Assembly (NCBI GenBank): GCA_030374765.1
Contig: JARGXX010000096.1
Span: 310,001-374,000, forward strand
DNA: 64,000 nt
Reading direction: 5' to 3'
DNA from: Agarophyton chilense
Taxonomy: Eukaryota; Rhodophyta; Florideophyceae; Gracilariales; Gracilariaceae
Shown: positions 31,101 to 42,537 of the stretch, in pieces
How positions within the stretch are numbered: position 1 is the stretch's first letter
Layout of the letters: each line of letters begins with the position of its first letter
The notes under the pieces: generated by a model
The model's database searches: none
Told to the model about the DNA's origin: nothing
Seen by the model: only the letters and a program-made list of their open reading frames with translations
Translations under genes and position numbers: made by a program

Positions 31101-31209
31101 ATCGCTGCTGCGCTCGCTGCTGCCGCCGCTGCCGCCGCCGTCGTTGTCGCCGCCGCCGTCGCCACTGCGCTCGCTGCTACCGTCGCCACCGCCGTCGCCG
31201 CCGCTTTAG
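30133..31209 (+). CDS. Yvh1/DUSP12-like pseudophosphatase with C-terminal zinc-binding domain
   Basis: The frame starts at the ATG at 30133 and gives 358 residues. Residues about 25-145 follow a dual-specificity phosphatase: LPALDAP, FIHRHAQSAPGVLVH, then the P-loop HSVRGESR (83-90), where the catalytic Cys of HCx5R is Ser84, and ALLLADLRRSYPRARP. The C-terminal part fits the zinc-binding domain of Yvh1/DUSP12: LCARCAAPLLSP (Cys202, Cys205), LPMRWM and GRLYCACGARVGRYD, the last pair being CxC where the family has CxxC. Yeast Yvh1 releases Mrt4 from pre-60S particles, and its phosphatase activity is dispensable while the zinc domain is needed, which fits a dead P-loop. A Ser/Pro run encoded by TCGCCG repeats (219-250) splits the zinc domain, and a second Pro/Ser run forms the tail. 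MPP6-like follows 126 bp downstream. Confidence 0.75.
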
Positions 31210-31335
31210 GCGCTTTAGGCGCTTTAGCGCTGTACACAGTGTAACTCTTCCTTACTGTAACGAGCACATTCAAATCCCCGCGTCGCCACAGCGCACCCCC
31301 GTCGCTCAGCGCCCCACTTCCACTCCGCCACCGAA

Positions 31336-31845
31336 ATGGTTCCGCCGACTCCTCCCCCCTCCCCCTCCCCCCCCCCGCCGCCGCCGCCGCCTCGCACCGC
31401 GCCCGCGCCGCGGCCCAAGCGCGGGCTGAGTGCGCGTCTGCGCACCATGCGCTTCATGCAGCGCCGCGAGGAGGGTCAGATACGTGCCCAATTGTCCGCC
31501 GCCCACGAGAACGCCCAGTGGCACCAGGTGCAACCGTCCGCCCCGCGCGCCCCGCGCGTGCTCGTCGAGTGCGGAGTTTGCGTCGACATCGCACCGCGCG
31601 CCGCCCGTCGCTCCTTTGGTGGCTTTAATCGTCTCTACGAGATTCCTCAAGCGGCTGCTCCTCATTCCCCCGGCCCCGTCGTCGCTGTCCCGCTCCCCGA
31701 CCCGCCGCCGCCGCCGCCGCCATTGTCCAAAGCGCACGTCCCGCCGCCGCGCCCGCGCCCGCGTCCGCCTCGCGTCAAGCCCGTTATCCGCAAAAACTCC
31801 GCCCTCCGCTCGCGCTCCCACCGCCCTGCCCACCGTTCCACCTGA
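31336..31845 (+). CDS. MPP6: MPP6-like nuclear exosome cofactor
   Basis: The 169-residue product begins with a Pro-rich segment. LSARLRTMRFMQR (31-43) follows, matching the conserved LSxxxxxMKFMQR start of M-phase phosphoprotein 6/Mpp6. RRSFGGFNRLYE (91-102) matches the second conserved block (R-S-F-x-GFN). Mpp6 binds Rrp40 and RNA and links the Mtr4 helicase to the nuclear exosome, acting in 3' maturation of 5.8S rRNA and in nuclear RNA decay. The two motifs are in the right order and spacing; the rest is low-complexity Pro/Arg. It follows the Yvh1-like gene on the same strand and faces SHMT, with 190 bp between stop codons. Confidence in the family is good; function in this organism is inferred. 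Confidence 0.7.
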   Translation: MVPPTPPPSPSPPPPPPPPRTAPAPRPKRGLSARLRTMRFMQRREEGQIRAQLSAAHENAQWHQVQPSAPRAPRVLVECGVCVDIAPRAARRSFGGFNRLYEIPQAAAPHSPGPVVAVPLPDPPPPPPPLSKAHVPPPRPRPRPPRVKPVIRKNSALRSRSHRPAHRST

Positions 31846-32035
31846 CTCGTCCATCATCTTACACTCTTCCTTCTCCGCAACACACCCCCCGCGCGCGTGT
31901 CAATTTTCTTTACTCTTTTACTCTTCTTCAACCGCGCACGTAAGCAAGCAACCATTTACTACTACAAACCTCAATAAAATCAACACACAACTCACCATCG
32001 TTCGTACCCTGCTGCCGCGCAATCGCGCGCCAACC

Positions 32036-33460
32036 TCAGAGCACCCCGCCTGGCATCGGGAAAGCCTTAGAAAACTCAATCACCTCCTCGCGAAGCGCCT
32101 TCACCCCCGCGTCCTTCTCGGCCGCCGGCCCAAACTCCTTCATCTTCGACCCAACCTCCTTCTGGATGCTCAGCGCCAGCGTCACGGCCCGGTCCAGGAA
32201 CGCCGCAACCTGCACAAAGTCCTTTTCTACTAGCCCCCGCGACGTCATCGCCGGCGCCCCAATGCGCACCCCCCCGGGGTTGAGCGCCGAAGTGTCCCCG
32301 GCCACCGCGTTCTTATTCAGCGTGATGTGCGCCACATCGCACACCTTCTCCACCTTGGAGCCACCAATGCCCTGCGGACGCAAGTCCCACAGCACCAGGT
32401 GGTTCTCCGTCCCGCCCGTCACCAGCGAGTAGCCCATCTTTACCAACTGCTCCCCGAGCACGCGCGCGTTGGAGCACGTCTGCTTGCAATACTCTTTGAA
32501 TTCAGGCTTCATCGCCTCTTTCAACGCCACTGCAAGCGCCCCGATCGTGTTGTTGTGCGGCCCGCCCTGGCACCCCGGGAACACCGCCATGTTCACTTTG
32601 TTCTCCCACTGGTACACCTTGCCGCTATCCTTGCCTTCCGCGTCCAGAATCGGCCCGCGACGGTAGAAGATCAACCCCTGACGCGGCCCACGCAGGCTCT
32701 TGTGCGTCGTCGACGTCACAAAGTCACACAACTTGAACGGGCTCGACGCCTGCCCTGTCGCCACAAGACCGGAGATGTGAGCCATGTCGCACATCAGCAA
32801 AGCGCCGCTCTTGTTCGCAATCTGTCGCAGACGCTCAAAGTCCCAGTCGCGCGGGTATGCGCTGGCCCCGCAGATTAGCAACTTGGGACGAAAAGTCAAC
32901 GCGCTTTCCTCCAACTTGTCATAGTCAATGTACCCGCTCTTCTCATCCACCTTGTAAGGAAGCGACTCAAAATACACACTCGTCGCCGAAATCTTCCTCT
33001 TCGCCGTGTAAAAGCCGTGCGTGAGGTGGCCGCCAGACGGAAGATCAAGCCCCATGATGCGGTCGTGCGGGTTGAGCACCCCCGTGTACAGCGCAAAGTT
33101 GGCGGTGGAGCCCGAGTACGGCTGCACGTTCACACCCCACGCCGAAGCGTCCAATCCAAAGCACTCCAACGCGCGTTTCTGTACCAGACGTTCAATGTCA
33201 TCGATCACCTCGTTTCCACCATAGTAGCGAGCGCCGGGCAGACCCTCCGAGTACTTGTTGGTCAACGACGACCCCAACACCTCCATCACAGCGCGAGACG
33301 TAAAGTTCTCACTTGCGATCAGCTCGATTCCCTCGTACTGACGCTGCTTCTCGCGGACGAGAAGCTCGTACAGTTCCGGATCCACTTGCTCCACGGGGCG
33401 GTTGCCCTCAAATCCGGCAAATGCATCGTTGTAATGGCCGTTCACGTAGCACTCTGACAT
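32036..33460 (-). CDS. SHMT: Serine hydroxymethyltransferase, cytosolic type
   Basis: The ATG at 33460 gives 474 residues, the usual length of eukaryotic cytosolic SHMT; the frame is open upstream but without an ATG. The enzyme converts serine and tetrahydrofolate to glycine and methylene-tetrahydrofolate using PLP. Seen in sequence: [16 protein letters not shown] (45-60), [18 protein letters not shown] (67-84), [31 protein letters not shown] and the PLP-lysine block [14 protein letters not shown] with Lys254. No clear mitochondrial or plastid presequence is present. It is a single exon that converges on the MPP6-like gene. Confidence 0.95.
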   Translation of the reverse strand: MSECYVNGHYNDAFAGFEGNRPVEQVDPELYELLVREKQRQYEGIELIASENFTSRAVMEVLGSSLTNKYSEGLPGARYYGGNEVIDDIERLVQKRALECFGLDASAWGVNVQPYSGSTANFALYTGVLNPHDRIMGLDLPSGGHLTHGFYTAKRKISATSVYFESLPYKVDEKSGYIDYDKLEESALTFRPKLLICGASAYPRDWDFERLRQIANKSGALLMCDMAHISGLVATGQASSPFKLCDFVTSTTHKSLRGPRQGLIFYRRGPILDAEGKDSGKVYQWENKVNMAVFPGCQGGPHNNTIGALAVALKEAMKPEFKEYCKQTCSNARVLGEQLVKMGYSLVTGGTENHLVLWDLRPQGIGGSKVEKVCDVAHITLNKNAVAGDTSALNPGGVRIGAPAMTSRGLVEKDFVQVAAFLDRAVTLALSIQKEVGSKMKEFGPAAEKDAGVKALREEVIEFSKAFPMPGGVL

Positions 33461-35710
33461 GGCGTTTCGAAGATGAAAACTTAACTCAACAAGATACAAG
33501 ACACTAGCAGGGCAGAGAAGTACTTTTTGGAAGAAAGTACGGCAAGTATTGTGGACGATTTTGTTCACAAAGACCTCGTGCACATGAACGTTCGGAAGAG
33601 CGATGGTGAAAGTATTCAAGCAGCGCTGTCGGTGTCAGGCACAAATCGTGGTCGAATAAATACCAATCACAAATTGCTGAGTGGCCAAACGGAGCGCACT
33701 CGATTGCCAGGCGCCTCAGCAGGCCCCGTTGGTTGAGCCAATTCAAAACCCATCACATGTTGCAAGCGAGGCGAGTTGCTGTCACTGCTGTGCACCGCGC
33801 CCTTTGTTACCAAACTGCTCTTCGATGGCATGTCATCCATGCGGGCCGTTGGTTTCCTGTTGAGACCGATGTGTCGCGAGCATTGGAATAACCATTTTCC
33901 TTAATTCTGCGCTAAACCCAGCTGGGCGTCTGCAATGCTCATTTCTTCGAAGAGCCATTGGACTGGATACGCACTAGGGAAGAGCATCATACATACATCT
34001 GTACCCAAACTGTTTTCTCCTACCTAAGTCCCTGAGCTTGATACCAACCAGCTCGCTAGTTTGACTAGAGAGAGCTGGTAGTCATCAGACATTTGCGGTG
34101 ACGATCAAACGTCCACGCATAACGAGGGGAGGTTGAAATAGAAAATGCGTCACACTTGGCACATGTAATATTGTATTGTATTAAATTATTATGGACGCGT
34201 TCGTACGCATCCACTACGGAATCTACCAACGTAAATACCAACGTAAATACCAACGATAACCTTGGTACATCTACAAAGGGTAATATCAAAAGAAAAAACA
34301 AATTTTTTTTCTCCAAACTTACCTTTGTATAATCCGCTAGTTAAGTTTCTTCGCCTTTTGTCTACGAATGTGCTAGTTCTGACATGGATATTTCATGTTG
34401 ATAGTAATGCCTCCCTCGATAGATCTACTTTCTAATACAACGTTTCTATACACCAACGACATGCAAAGTATCTATCTATGACCCTCAGCGGCTGCTGTAC
34501 GCTGCATCAGCATAAATTGCGTAGCAAAAACTTTGCTCGGGCATTTCCATGTGTTGTAATTATACAACATCTTGCGGCATATCTACAACGTATACGAAAA
34601 GTTACAGTGCAATGGCGCAGCTCCTCCGCGTCGACTTTCGCATCCACTTGGCAGATCACAACTTTAATCGTGTGCAGTTTCGTTGGTGCTGTCACATATG
34701 TTTTTTATTGCAAAGAAAACAAATAGAATAGCACTGTGAGCGAGAAAAAAGCGTTTGCTGTTGAATTGTGGCTCAGCAGGATTAAACCATATTTGTATAT
34801 ATCGGTTTAGACGCGCCGGAGCAGACTGTCGCACTGTTGAACAGAGAAGATATCTACTTCATTTTGGTCTACTCCGAATTCCACAACGTTCCACAGTTGC
34901 ATGATAGAAGTACAAGCGGAATTAGTGCCCCAACAGATCATGCTGATTGGTGTACATTTGCAAGAGCCAGCCGATGCTGTTTGAGAAATCACACATTGGT
35001 GAATGAGCAAAGAGTTGAAAAACAAACGCTGGCGACTATGGCCTACTGCAATGGATGTTCGTCTCTCTAGTCGTTCGACTGTTCGTTCGCGTCCGGAACC
35101 ATGGGTTGTTGCTTTGTTCTTTTTCTTCAGCTTTCACATTTCAACATGTTATCCGCGTCTAGCTTTTTAGCCATGAGCAATGCTGTGGATACACAGTACC
35201 ATGCTGTGTGACGTTCACTTAATCAGCGGACCAGAACTCGCGGAATAAATGATGCAGAGAATCAATCAAAGCAGAGATGTGAGCGTTGGTCCTTTGTTGT
35301 TTGCGCTCAGAAGAAATGTGTCCCTCGACTATGCTGACGTCGCACAATTACAAGATTGGTGTCAAACTCAGTAGTACAGACCCCGTGGCAGCACTGAACT
35401 TTGGAGTCCATACTTGTCTCGGGTATGTGGGCGTAAATCAGCATCAAGGCATGTGCAGTGCGGAGCTGCGAGAGCGCTGTGGGTTTTCTCACACTCGTTG
35501 GCTCATCGGGCGCTTCCGCCTGTGTGCTTCGAAGCACAGGGCGTAGTAACATTATATTGATTTCACGGAGGAGCTTTAACAGTTAAAAAGTTATATTATG
35601 CTACCAAATAAGAATCATGTGCCAGTCACGTGCATTTGTTTTTTTTGGCTCCCACCGATCACAATTTGGTCAGTGCAAAATGCACAAGCATTTTTTGTTG
35701 AGAGCTGTCG
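33461..35710. other. 2.2-kb intergenic region
   Basis: The sequence is AT-richer than the genes. Only frames below 85 codons occur and none is recognisable. It contains a 12-bp tandem repeat at 34224-34255 and the SHMT promoter at its left end. I found no tRNA-like T-loop. Confidence 0.5.
34224..34255. repeat. 12-bp tandem repeat
   Basis: TACCAACGTAAA occurs twice and is followed by a partial third unit, TACCAACG. Confidence 0.7.
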
Positions 35711-36718
35711 TCACAACTTGCGGCAAGCCTTACATTTGACGTCGCCCTTGGTTCTGCACTTGGGCTTGCATTTGTGCTTACAAGAACTCCTCGATGATTC
35801 CATCGCTAGATAGACGCCAGACGGCAAGGAAATAGAGTCAGCCGCACTTTGTGACACATCAGCATCACAACCTTTTCCGGAGTGTCTTTCTGCAGCGACT
35901 GGGCCCGTGGCGGGAAATGTGGCCGCACACGGGAACGCGTTGGGCACTTGAGCCGTTGTGCAAGTCACTTTTGTATCGATGTGCAACATACATCCCGATA
36001 TCTCCTTGTGATCTGGCGCGAAGACCTTGAGCTGATGGCGTTTTGGACAGGGGTTGGCAAACAAATCTGCCACGGCGAGAAACGCTTCGCCAATGAGCAA
36101 TCCGTCGCATGTGGTGTCGTGTTCCCAGCCTGAGCAGCTCGCCTCCTGATCGAATCCAAAGTCATGGTACACAGCAATTCGCAGCCTTTGACAGTACATG
36201 AACGAGCGGCTTTGGGAAGCGCTTTGCATCTCAGCGCACATGAGAAGCAAATCAATGTTAATGTGCTCCGTCGTGCAGTTCCAAAACGGGTCGTGGTTGG
36301 CTCGTTTCACTTGAGTGACAGCTAGCGGCGAATTGAGCATGTTGCGTTCCAATGATACGCTAGCGTAGCAGTTGGGCGCAATCTTTGTGTCCGACGCGAC
36401 AGAATTGCCATACATGGCAGTGAAATGGTGAAGGCTTGCGGCAGCCTTTTCATAGTCGGTGATTAAAGTGACACATGGCGATACAGTGCCGCCACTGTGG
36501 CTTATCCTAAACGTGAGCTCATTGGGCGCAGCAGCTTGAGACGCGTTGCACATTGCGTTGTACGCGGCGTCGTGCTTGCGCTTGAGCGAATCGTGCTGAG
36601 CCCTGAAGCGGTCGTCCGTCCAAAGACGATCGGATTTGATTGCGGGCAGACCTTCACATGACAAGACGGTAAGATTGAGACTTGTGCTGGGAACGGCGTA
36701 CGAAGGATGATGATACAT
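35711..36718 (-). CDS. C2-like domain protein with Cys/Lys-rich tail
   Basis: The first in-frame ATG is at 36718 (335 residues); the frame is open 12 codons further upstream without an ATG. The sequence follows a C2 beta-sandwich: SLNLTVLSCEGLP at the start, CYASVSLERN then AVTQVKRANHDPFWNCTTEHINI (like kTxvxkxtxnPxWNExFxF), LRIAVYHDFGFDQE, DGLLIGEAFLAVADLF and GCMLHIDTKV. A helical insert of about 80 residues sits between the first strands. Few of the calcium-binding aspartates are visible, so membrane or calcium binding is uncertain. The protein ends with CKHKCKPKCRTKGDVKCKAC, a Cys/Lys-rich tail that could bind metal or nucleic acid. I know no protein with this combination; the C2 call is by pattern only. 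Confidence 0.5.
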   Translation of the reverse strand: MYHHPSYAVPSTSLNLTVLSCEGLPAIKSDRLWTDDRFRAQHDSLKRKHDAAYNAMCNASQAAAPNELTFRISHSGGTVSPCVTLITDYEKAAASLHHFTAMYGNSVASDTKIAPNCYASVSLERNMLNSPLAVTQVKRANHDPFWNCTTEHINIDLLLMCAEMQSASQSRSFMYCQRLRIAVYHDFGFDQEASCSGWEHDTTCDGLLIGEAFLAVADLFANPCPKRHQLKVFAPDHKEISGCMLHIDTKVTCTTAQVPNAFPCAATFPATGPVAAERHSGKGCDADVSQSAADSISLPSGVYLAMESSRSSCKHKCKPKCRTKGDVKCKACRKL

Positions 36719-37506
36719 ATCGATGTCCAAAGGCAGAGCAGGCACAAATGGCACGACCGATGACGACCAGTACAGACACAGGCGTGTTAAGTAGGAGCAA
36801 TTGAGCGACGGGGCGACGATGAATCACATTGTGACGAGTGCACGAGAAGCAGCTGCTGGCGAACACAAAGGGGCAGCGTGAACGAGCGCGGAGCGCGACA
36901 CAGGGCCGCCAAGTCAGCGACGACGGGCGGCGGGCAAGCGCAGGGGACACAGCTGATTCAAGCCGCACTGTGACGTAATACTTGTATATCTACAGTTGTG
37001 CATTAAAGCCAACCGCCACCGATGCGCGCAGCGAGTGCAGGGCGCGCGTACGGCGCATGCTCCACGTGGCCAGCGCGTGCCCAATCGCATAGCTGAAAAA
37101 GCTTCGCGCGCTGTGCAAAAACCATGCGCTGACGTATGTTGAAAAGCCGCGCACCTCTCCTTGAGGAAGGGACCTGCGCCGCCTCGGATGGCCAATGGTT
37201 GCCCGTCAACACCAACTTAGCTGCTATGCTACGAAACCACAGATGAAAAAGCTCAGAGCTGTCCTTGCCTGTCTCTACTATCCGTTCGTTCAACGTAGCA
37301 GCCTCTTTGTCCACCCCCTCCCCCCGGTGTTGAGCCGCACGCTTAGCTCCGCCCCGCTATAACCCTCCCCTTCGCGCTAGTGCTTCGCCAAGCATTCAGC
37401 TCGCCTCAGAAAACCCCACTCGCGCTTCTGCGCGCCCTGTTGTCGCGTGAGACCTCCCCCTCGCATTCTCAACAGTCGTTTCTCACTACCTCTGCGCTCT
37501 GCATTA
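36719..37506. other. Divergent promoter region between the C2-like gene and the Ca2+-ATPase
   Basis: No gene is recognised. A TATAA-like sequence (GCTATAACCC) lies near 37359, about 150 bp before the Ca2+-ATPase ATG. Open frames here are short and overlap. Confidence 0.4.
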
Positions 37507-40500
37507 ATGGATTTCATGGAACAAGGCTCAGCACCGCCGCGCTTCTCCCTTTCCCCCGATGAATTGGTTCAGATGGTCGAAGAACGCGACCGTCAGACGC
37601 TTCGCAAGCTTGGCGGTCCTTTGGGCATTACCAAAGCATTGTGCTCCCATCCTCAACATGGAATTTCTGCCGATGAAATTGCTGCAGGCACATTAACCCG
37701 CTCTGAGTACTACGGAGCCAATAAGTTCAAGTACCCCCCGCCAAAGAGTCTGTACCGACTCATTTTTGAGGCCTTTCACGACCTAACCATCATTATTCTC
37801 AGTATCGCCGCAATTGTCTCTTTAATCATTGGTAGCGCACTCGAGGAGAACCGCGAACACTATGGATATCTCGAAGGAATTGCGATTGTGATTGTGGTTA
37901 TTGTTGTTGTTATGGTTCAAGCGTTAATTGATCGTCAGAAGGAGAAAAAGTTCAGACAACTCAATTCTGTCAAAGACAATTATGCTGTTCAGGTTGTGCG
38001 TGCTTCAGCTATTACAAGCGTTGACGCGGAAAACATTCTTGTGGGTGATGTCATTAAGATTTCTGCGGGTGACAAGATTCCCGCCGATGCAATCCTCCTG
38101 CGTGGCTCGGCGCTTAAGACCAACGAATCCGCAATGACTGGCGAACCCATCGATATCCATAAAACTGTCGAAGACGATGCCTTTATGCTGTCCGGCACAA
38201 CTGTTTCGGAAGGCGTTGGTTTTGCGCTCGTTGTTGCCGTAGGTGAACGTTCGCAATGGGGAGTCATTCTCAAAGGTCTTATCGTCGAACCGGAGAATAC
38301 CCCACTTCAGGATCGTCTCGACACCCTCGCCTGGAGCATTGGAAAACTTGGTATTCTGTTTGCGGTTCTGACGTTCCTCGTTTCTCTTATTCGTTGGATT
38401 GTCGACTCTGCTGGAAAAAATGATTGGGATGGAAATTTAGTTCTTGACTTTTTTATCGACGCGGTTACCATTGTTGTCGTTGCGATTCCCGAAGGACTAC
38501 CTCTTGCGATTACTCTTGGCCTTGCGTTTGCCATGCGAAAAATGATGAAGGACAACAATCTTGTGCGACGATTAGAGGCTTGCGAAACCATGGGATCTGC
38601 TACCCAGCTCAACGCTGACAAAACTGGAACGCTCACACAGAATCGAATGACTGTCGTTGAGGCCAATTGGTATGGCCCGTTCGCTGTGTACGATGAAACA
38701 CTTTCCCCTGCACCTGACAATTTGTCCGACCAATATAGAAACTTGCTCTGCATCAATATGGCGGTGAACACTCAAGCGAACCTCCAGTTCAAAGCATCTG
38801 GAACGGTCGACCACCTTGGGAACAAGACTGAATGTGCGTTGCTGCAACTTATCCACTTGTGGCAGAGAGACTATCGTGAAATTCGCCAAGACCGAGATAT
38901 TTTTCGCGTGTACATGTTTGACTCCATTAAGAAAAGCATGAGCACGGCGGAGCGATTGGGTTCGGGCAAAATACGCTTGCATACGAAGGGCGCACCAGAG
39001 CTACTTGTGAAGAAATGCGTTCAAAAGCTCGAGCCGGATGGACATACATGCACTGCTCTTGGTCGTGAAGGGCGACTTCAAATTCTTTCCCATGTAAAGG
39101 CCATGGCGAGCAGAGGATTGCGCACTCTTTTGTTGGCCTACCGCGATATTGATCACAGTGAAAACGACGAAGCTTTTTGGCAAGAAGCGTCCGACGACAA
39201 CCTTACATATATTGGTGTCGTTGGTATTAAAGACCCTGTTCGTCCAGAGACCCGTGATGCCGTCCGACAGCTCAAAGAAGCTGGTGTAACTGTTCGTATG
39301 GTGACAGGAGATAACAAGCTTACTGCCACATTCATTGCGAAGGAAGCAGGAATACTGGACCCTGACGGTCTTGTTGTGGAAGGTCCCGAATTTCGGGCGA
39401 TGTCACAGAGTGAATTGGACAAGAAGGCGTTGAAGATCCAGGTCCTTGCACGCTCAACCCCAAACGACAAGCTTTTGCTTGTTAGAGAGCACAAAAAACT
39501 TGGAGAAGTAACTAGTGTCACAGGTGATGGAACAAACGGTAAGTGGGCGATATCCTAATTGTATCTTGGAGCGCGTCGGTGGCTTCAACGCGATTGTTTT
39601 ATGAATGCCAACTGTGCACTGATTTGTTTTCTTTCTTCTGCACATTGCTGCTGTTTCCTTCTCGTTTTGCAGATGGTCCTGCTCTGAAAGAAGCCGATGT
39701 TGGTTTCGCCTTAGGTATCGCCGGTACAGAAATCGCTAAAGAGGCATGCGATATTGTGATTCTTGACGACAACATTCAGTCCATGACAAAGGCCGTGCTT
39801 TGGGGCAGAAATGTTTATGAGTCGATTAGAAAGTTTCTTCAGTTCCAGCTTGTGGTGAACGTGGTTGCCGTCACTCTTAACTTCATTTCTGCTTGTGCGG
39901 GGCGTGACCTGCCACTGGGAGCTGTACCGTTGCTCTGGGTTAACATGATAATGGATTCCATGGGTGCTTTGGCTCTTGCAACTGAGCCCCCACGTCCCGA
40001 ACTACTTAAGCGGAAGCCTTTCGGAAGACGAGCGCCCCTTATCAACCGCGCAATGTATCGGAATATCATTGGAATGAGTTTGTATCAACTCTTGGTGTGC
40101 CTTGTTCTGCAATACGCTGGAGAGGCTATTTTTGGTCTTGAGTGTTTCGCTGCCAATGATTGTGAAGCGAGAAATCTGGAAATCAGAAGCATTATCTTTA
40201 ATGTGTTCGTGTTCATGCAAATCGGCTCCGAGTTGAATTCCCGAAGAATCTCAGGAAAGAATGTGTTTGCAAGATTGCATCACAGTGTCATGTTCATCGT
40301 AATTATCGTCATCACAGTCTTGGTGCAGGTTGCCCTCATGTTAGGCGTAGGTGGAACAAGAGTCGGCGACTCCATTGGCATTGGGCGTATCAATGCCACC
40401 GCATGGGGGGCTTCTCTCGTCCTAGGAGCGTTGACCTTACCATGGGGTTTCTTGGTGCGGTTGTTCCCGTTGGATTGGTGTTATGGACCATTGGACGAGA

Positions 40501-40760
40501 ATCCAACCGAGATGTCGAAGTTCGAGAAATTGATTCGCATTCCACAACGGAAGAGTCTGTACAACGGGCCGGACGAGGAGACCCCGGGCCCAACGAAAGA
40601 GCCGGTAACGAACGAATCGGATGACTCAAGTCCTGTGAAAGACGAATCTGAGGTGCCGCAACCGTCACCGTCTTTAGTCAGGTTACGAGTTTTTGTACAC
40701 GCGGTTGCGTTTGTGAACGTTGTATCCCGGGGGAAAATGGCGTCCCAGACATCGTTGTAG
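37507..40760 (+). CDS. P2B-type (plasma-membrane-type) Ca2+-ATPase, two exons
   Basis: The ATG at 37507 and removal of the intron 39539-39672 give about 1039 residues. The protein pumps Ca2+ out of the cytosol using ATP. Seen: first membrane pair at about 93-140, TGEP actuator loop (211-214), IPEGLPLA in M4 (327-334), phosphorylation site DKTGTLT with Asp371, KGAPE, KDPVRPE, MVTGDN, and TGDGTNDGPALKEADVG across the splice site. Five or six C-terminal membrane spans follow. The cytosolic tail after the last span is about 110 residues and ends with a basic-hydrophobic stretch (RLRVFVHAVAFVNVVSRGK) that could be a calmodulin-binding autoinhibitory site as in animal PMCAs; this is inference. The phosphorylation motif is preceded by LNA where most P2B pumps have CSD context. 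Confidence 0.93.
39539..39672 (+). other. Intron of the Ca2+-ATPase gene
   Basis: The 134-bp intron has GTAAGT at the 5' end and TTTTGCAG at the 3' end. It splits the GDGTND hinge motif after the first base of the Asp codon. Reading through adds KWAIS and a stop. Confidence 0.93.
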
Positions 40761-42537
40761 GCGCGCGTCCTTCTCTTGCAGTGGTTTTCAGGTTCCGGTT
40801 CCCGAAGGTGTGTTTGGCAACCATTGCTGTGCCCGTCGTTCTTTTGGTCCCCCCCCCTACCTACCCTCCTTTCCTCTCTCTTTTCTCGCCTCTTTTTTCT
40901 TGCAAGACACTTCAATTGCGGTGTCCGTATATTGAATATTACAACCGTGAACACGGCTCAGTTTTTCTCTTGTCTATAATCAATAATAATAATCAAAAGA
41001 GCCGTTTTGTCGTTTTTTTTGTTCAGTGTGGTCTTCCCGTTTCGGAGATAACGGTACGTGCTCTCACTTGCGGCTGACATTTCTGGATGGGTGATATAAA
41101 GGAAACTGTCGTGCGTTATAGCGTGTTACAGTGATAACTTGTTTTTCCGGTACAAATCCTCACGACTTTTTTTGTCGTTTCCCCTTTGGCCGTGCTATCA
41201 AAACTTGAGGAGGAGCAGAATTCGCGCCGTTCTGTGAAGACGTACGGGAATACTTCTGGTTTCGTGGATTTCAGTTCAAAAAGACAGGTGTGCAAGAACT
41301 CAAGGGCATGTGGATCACTATTAGTGATGCAATCTGTGTGCCCACCAGCCAATAGAGGACAGCGATATAGTTGTGTGACTTATGTCAAGGGTGGAGTGTG
41401 AACAACTTCTCAATCTCCTTTCTCCGCGTCACTCCTCCATTTCCTTCTGGTCCAAGACATGATCGCTTCGTTTTACACCAGCAAGTGCCACCATTTGTGC
41501 TCAAGATATTTGATGTTCACTCGGGGCTCATTGAAAATTTCGTCAACAAAAACGCAAACATCATATGCACCCTTTTCATGTACTTGATTCCAACATACAT
41601 TGGCAAGCTGTTTTCATTTGTCCATTTCCACGGTGAAACGCTCATGTAGCTTTGCTTCTTCGCCATCAATTAAAAACAACAACAAAAATGAAAAAAGGCC
41701 TTGCTTCGGCTTGTTGGTAAACACTCTGCACGTAAACACCGCAAAAGATGACGCGAAGCGCGCCTGTGTTTGAATTCCCTCAACTGTTCAATTATGTCAC
41801 AATCATGAATATCTAATTAATTAAAGTTGTTCCTTCTTTTCAGTTTGATCTTCTTGTTCCCCTTCCGTTTTGAACGATTGCACAAGTTATCTGACAAACG
41901 CTGACATGTCTCATGAACACGCGTGATTGATGCGACATTCTGTAACCTTACTGTCAAAGAATGAGTTTGATCGGCCTATCCTGGTGGAGGACCTCAGGTA
42001 TAGCTCTTGCATGCGTGTGCTGAAAAATACACCCTCCACAGAAGTGTTGGGCTTTTATAGATATGACCGCAAGACAAAAAGGCCACGGAGATGAAAAAAT
42101 GTGGGTGGGTGGAATGGTGCCAGTTTCGCTAGTTGATCTCAATGGGACATCTCAAGCTAACCCTTTAGCAATTGCTACAGTGTACCGTTGGCAGTGCGTA
42201 GGTTTGGCGCAAGTCTGCTACGAAGGTATTGCTGGATTGGGAATGGAGGCAAGGACGAAGGCCACCCACCCAGTCACACGCATCAACGAAATCGCGCGAG
42301 CCTTCGACCACTGAGAATTAAAAGAAAAGATAAAAAAATACTGCAAACTTTTTGCAACCTCAACAGAATCAAGGCTCAAACACCTCCTCCGCTCACCAAT
42401 GACACCTCTGTTGAGCGTGAGCGACAGTTGCCCACACCGACTCTGCAAAAAACTGTTTCTCCTTGGGTGTAGACGTAACAAAGTATAACACTACGCTGCT
42501 GAGAGAACCCATCAAGTCATATCTGCCAACAACCCCA
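40761..42537. other. 1.8-kb intergenic region
   Basis: A pyrimidine-rich stretch near 40850-40905 probably belongs to the 3' untranslated region of the Ca2+-ATPase. The remainder has only short unrecognised frames. The right end should hold the promoter of the plastid TPR-like gene. Confidence 0.45.

Noticed and set aside
33461..33619. N-terminal extension of SHMT as an organelle presequence
   Set aside because: The extension has no ATG, and the ATG at 33460 gives the normal cytosolic length.
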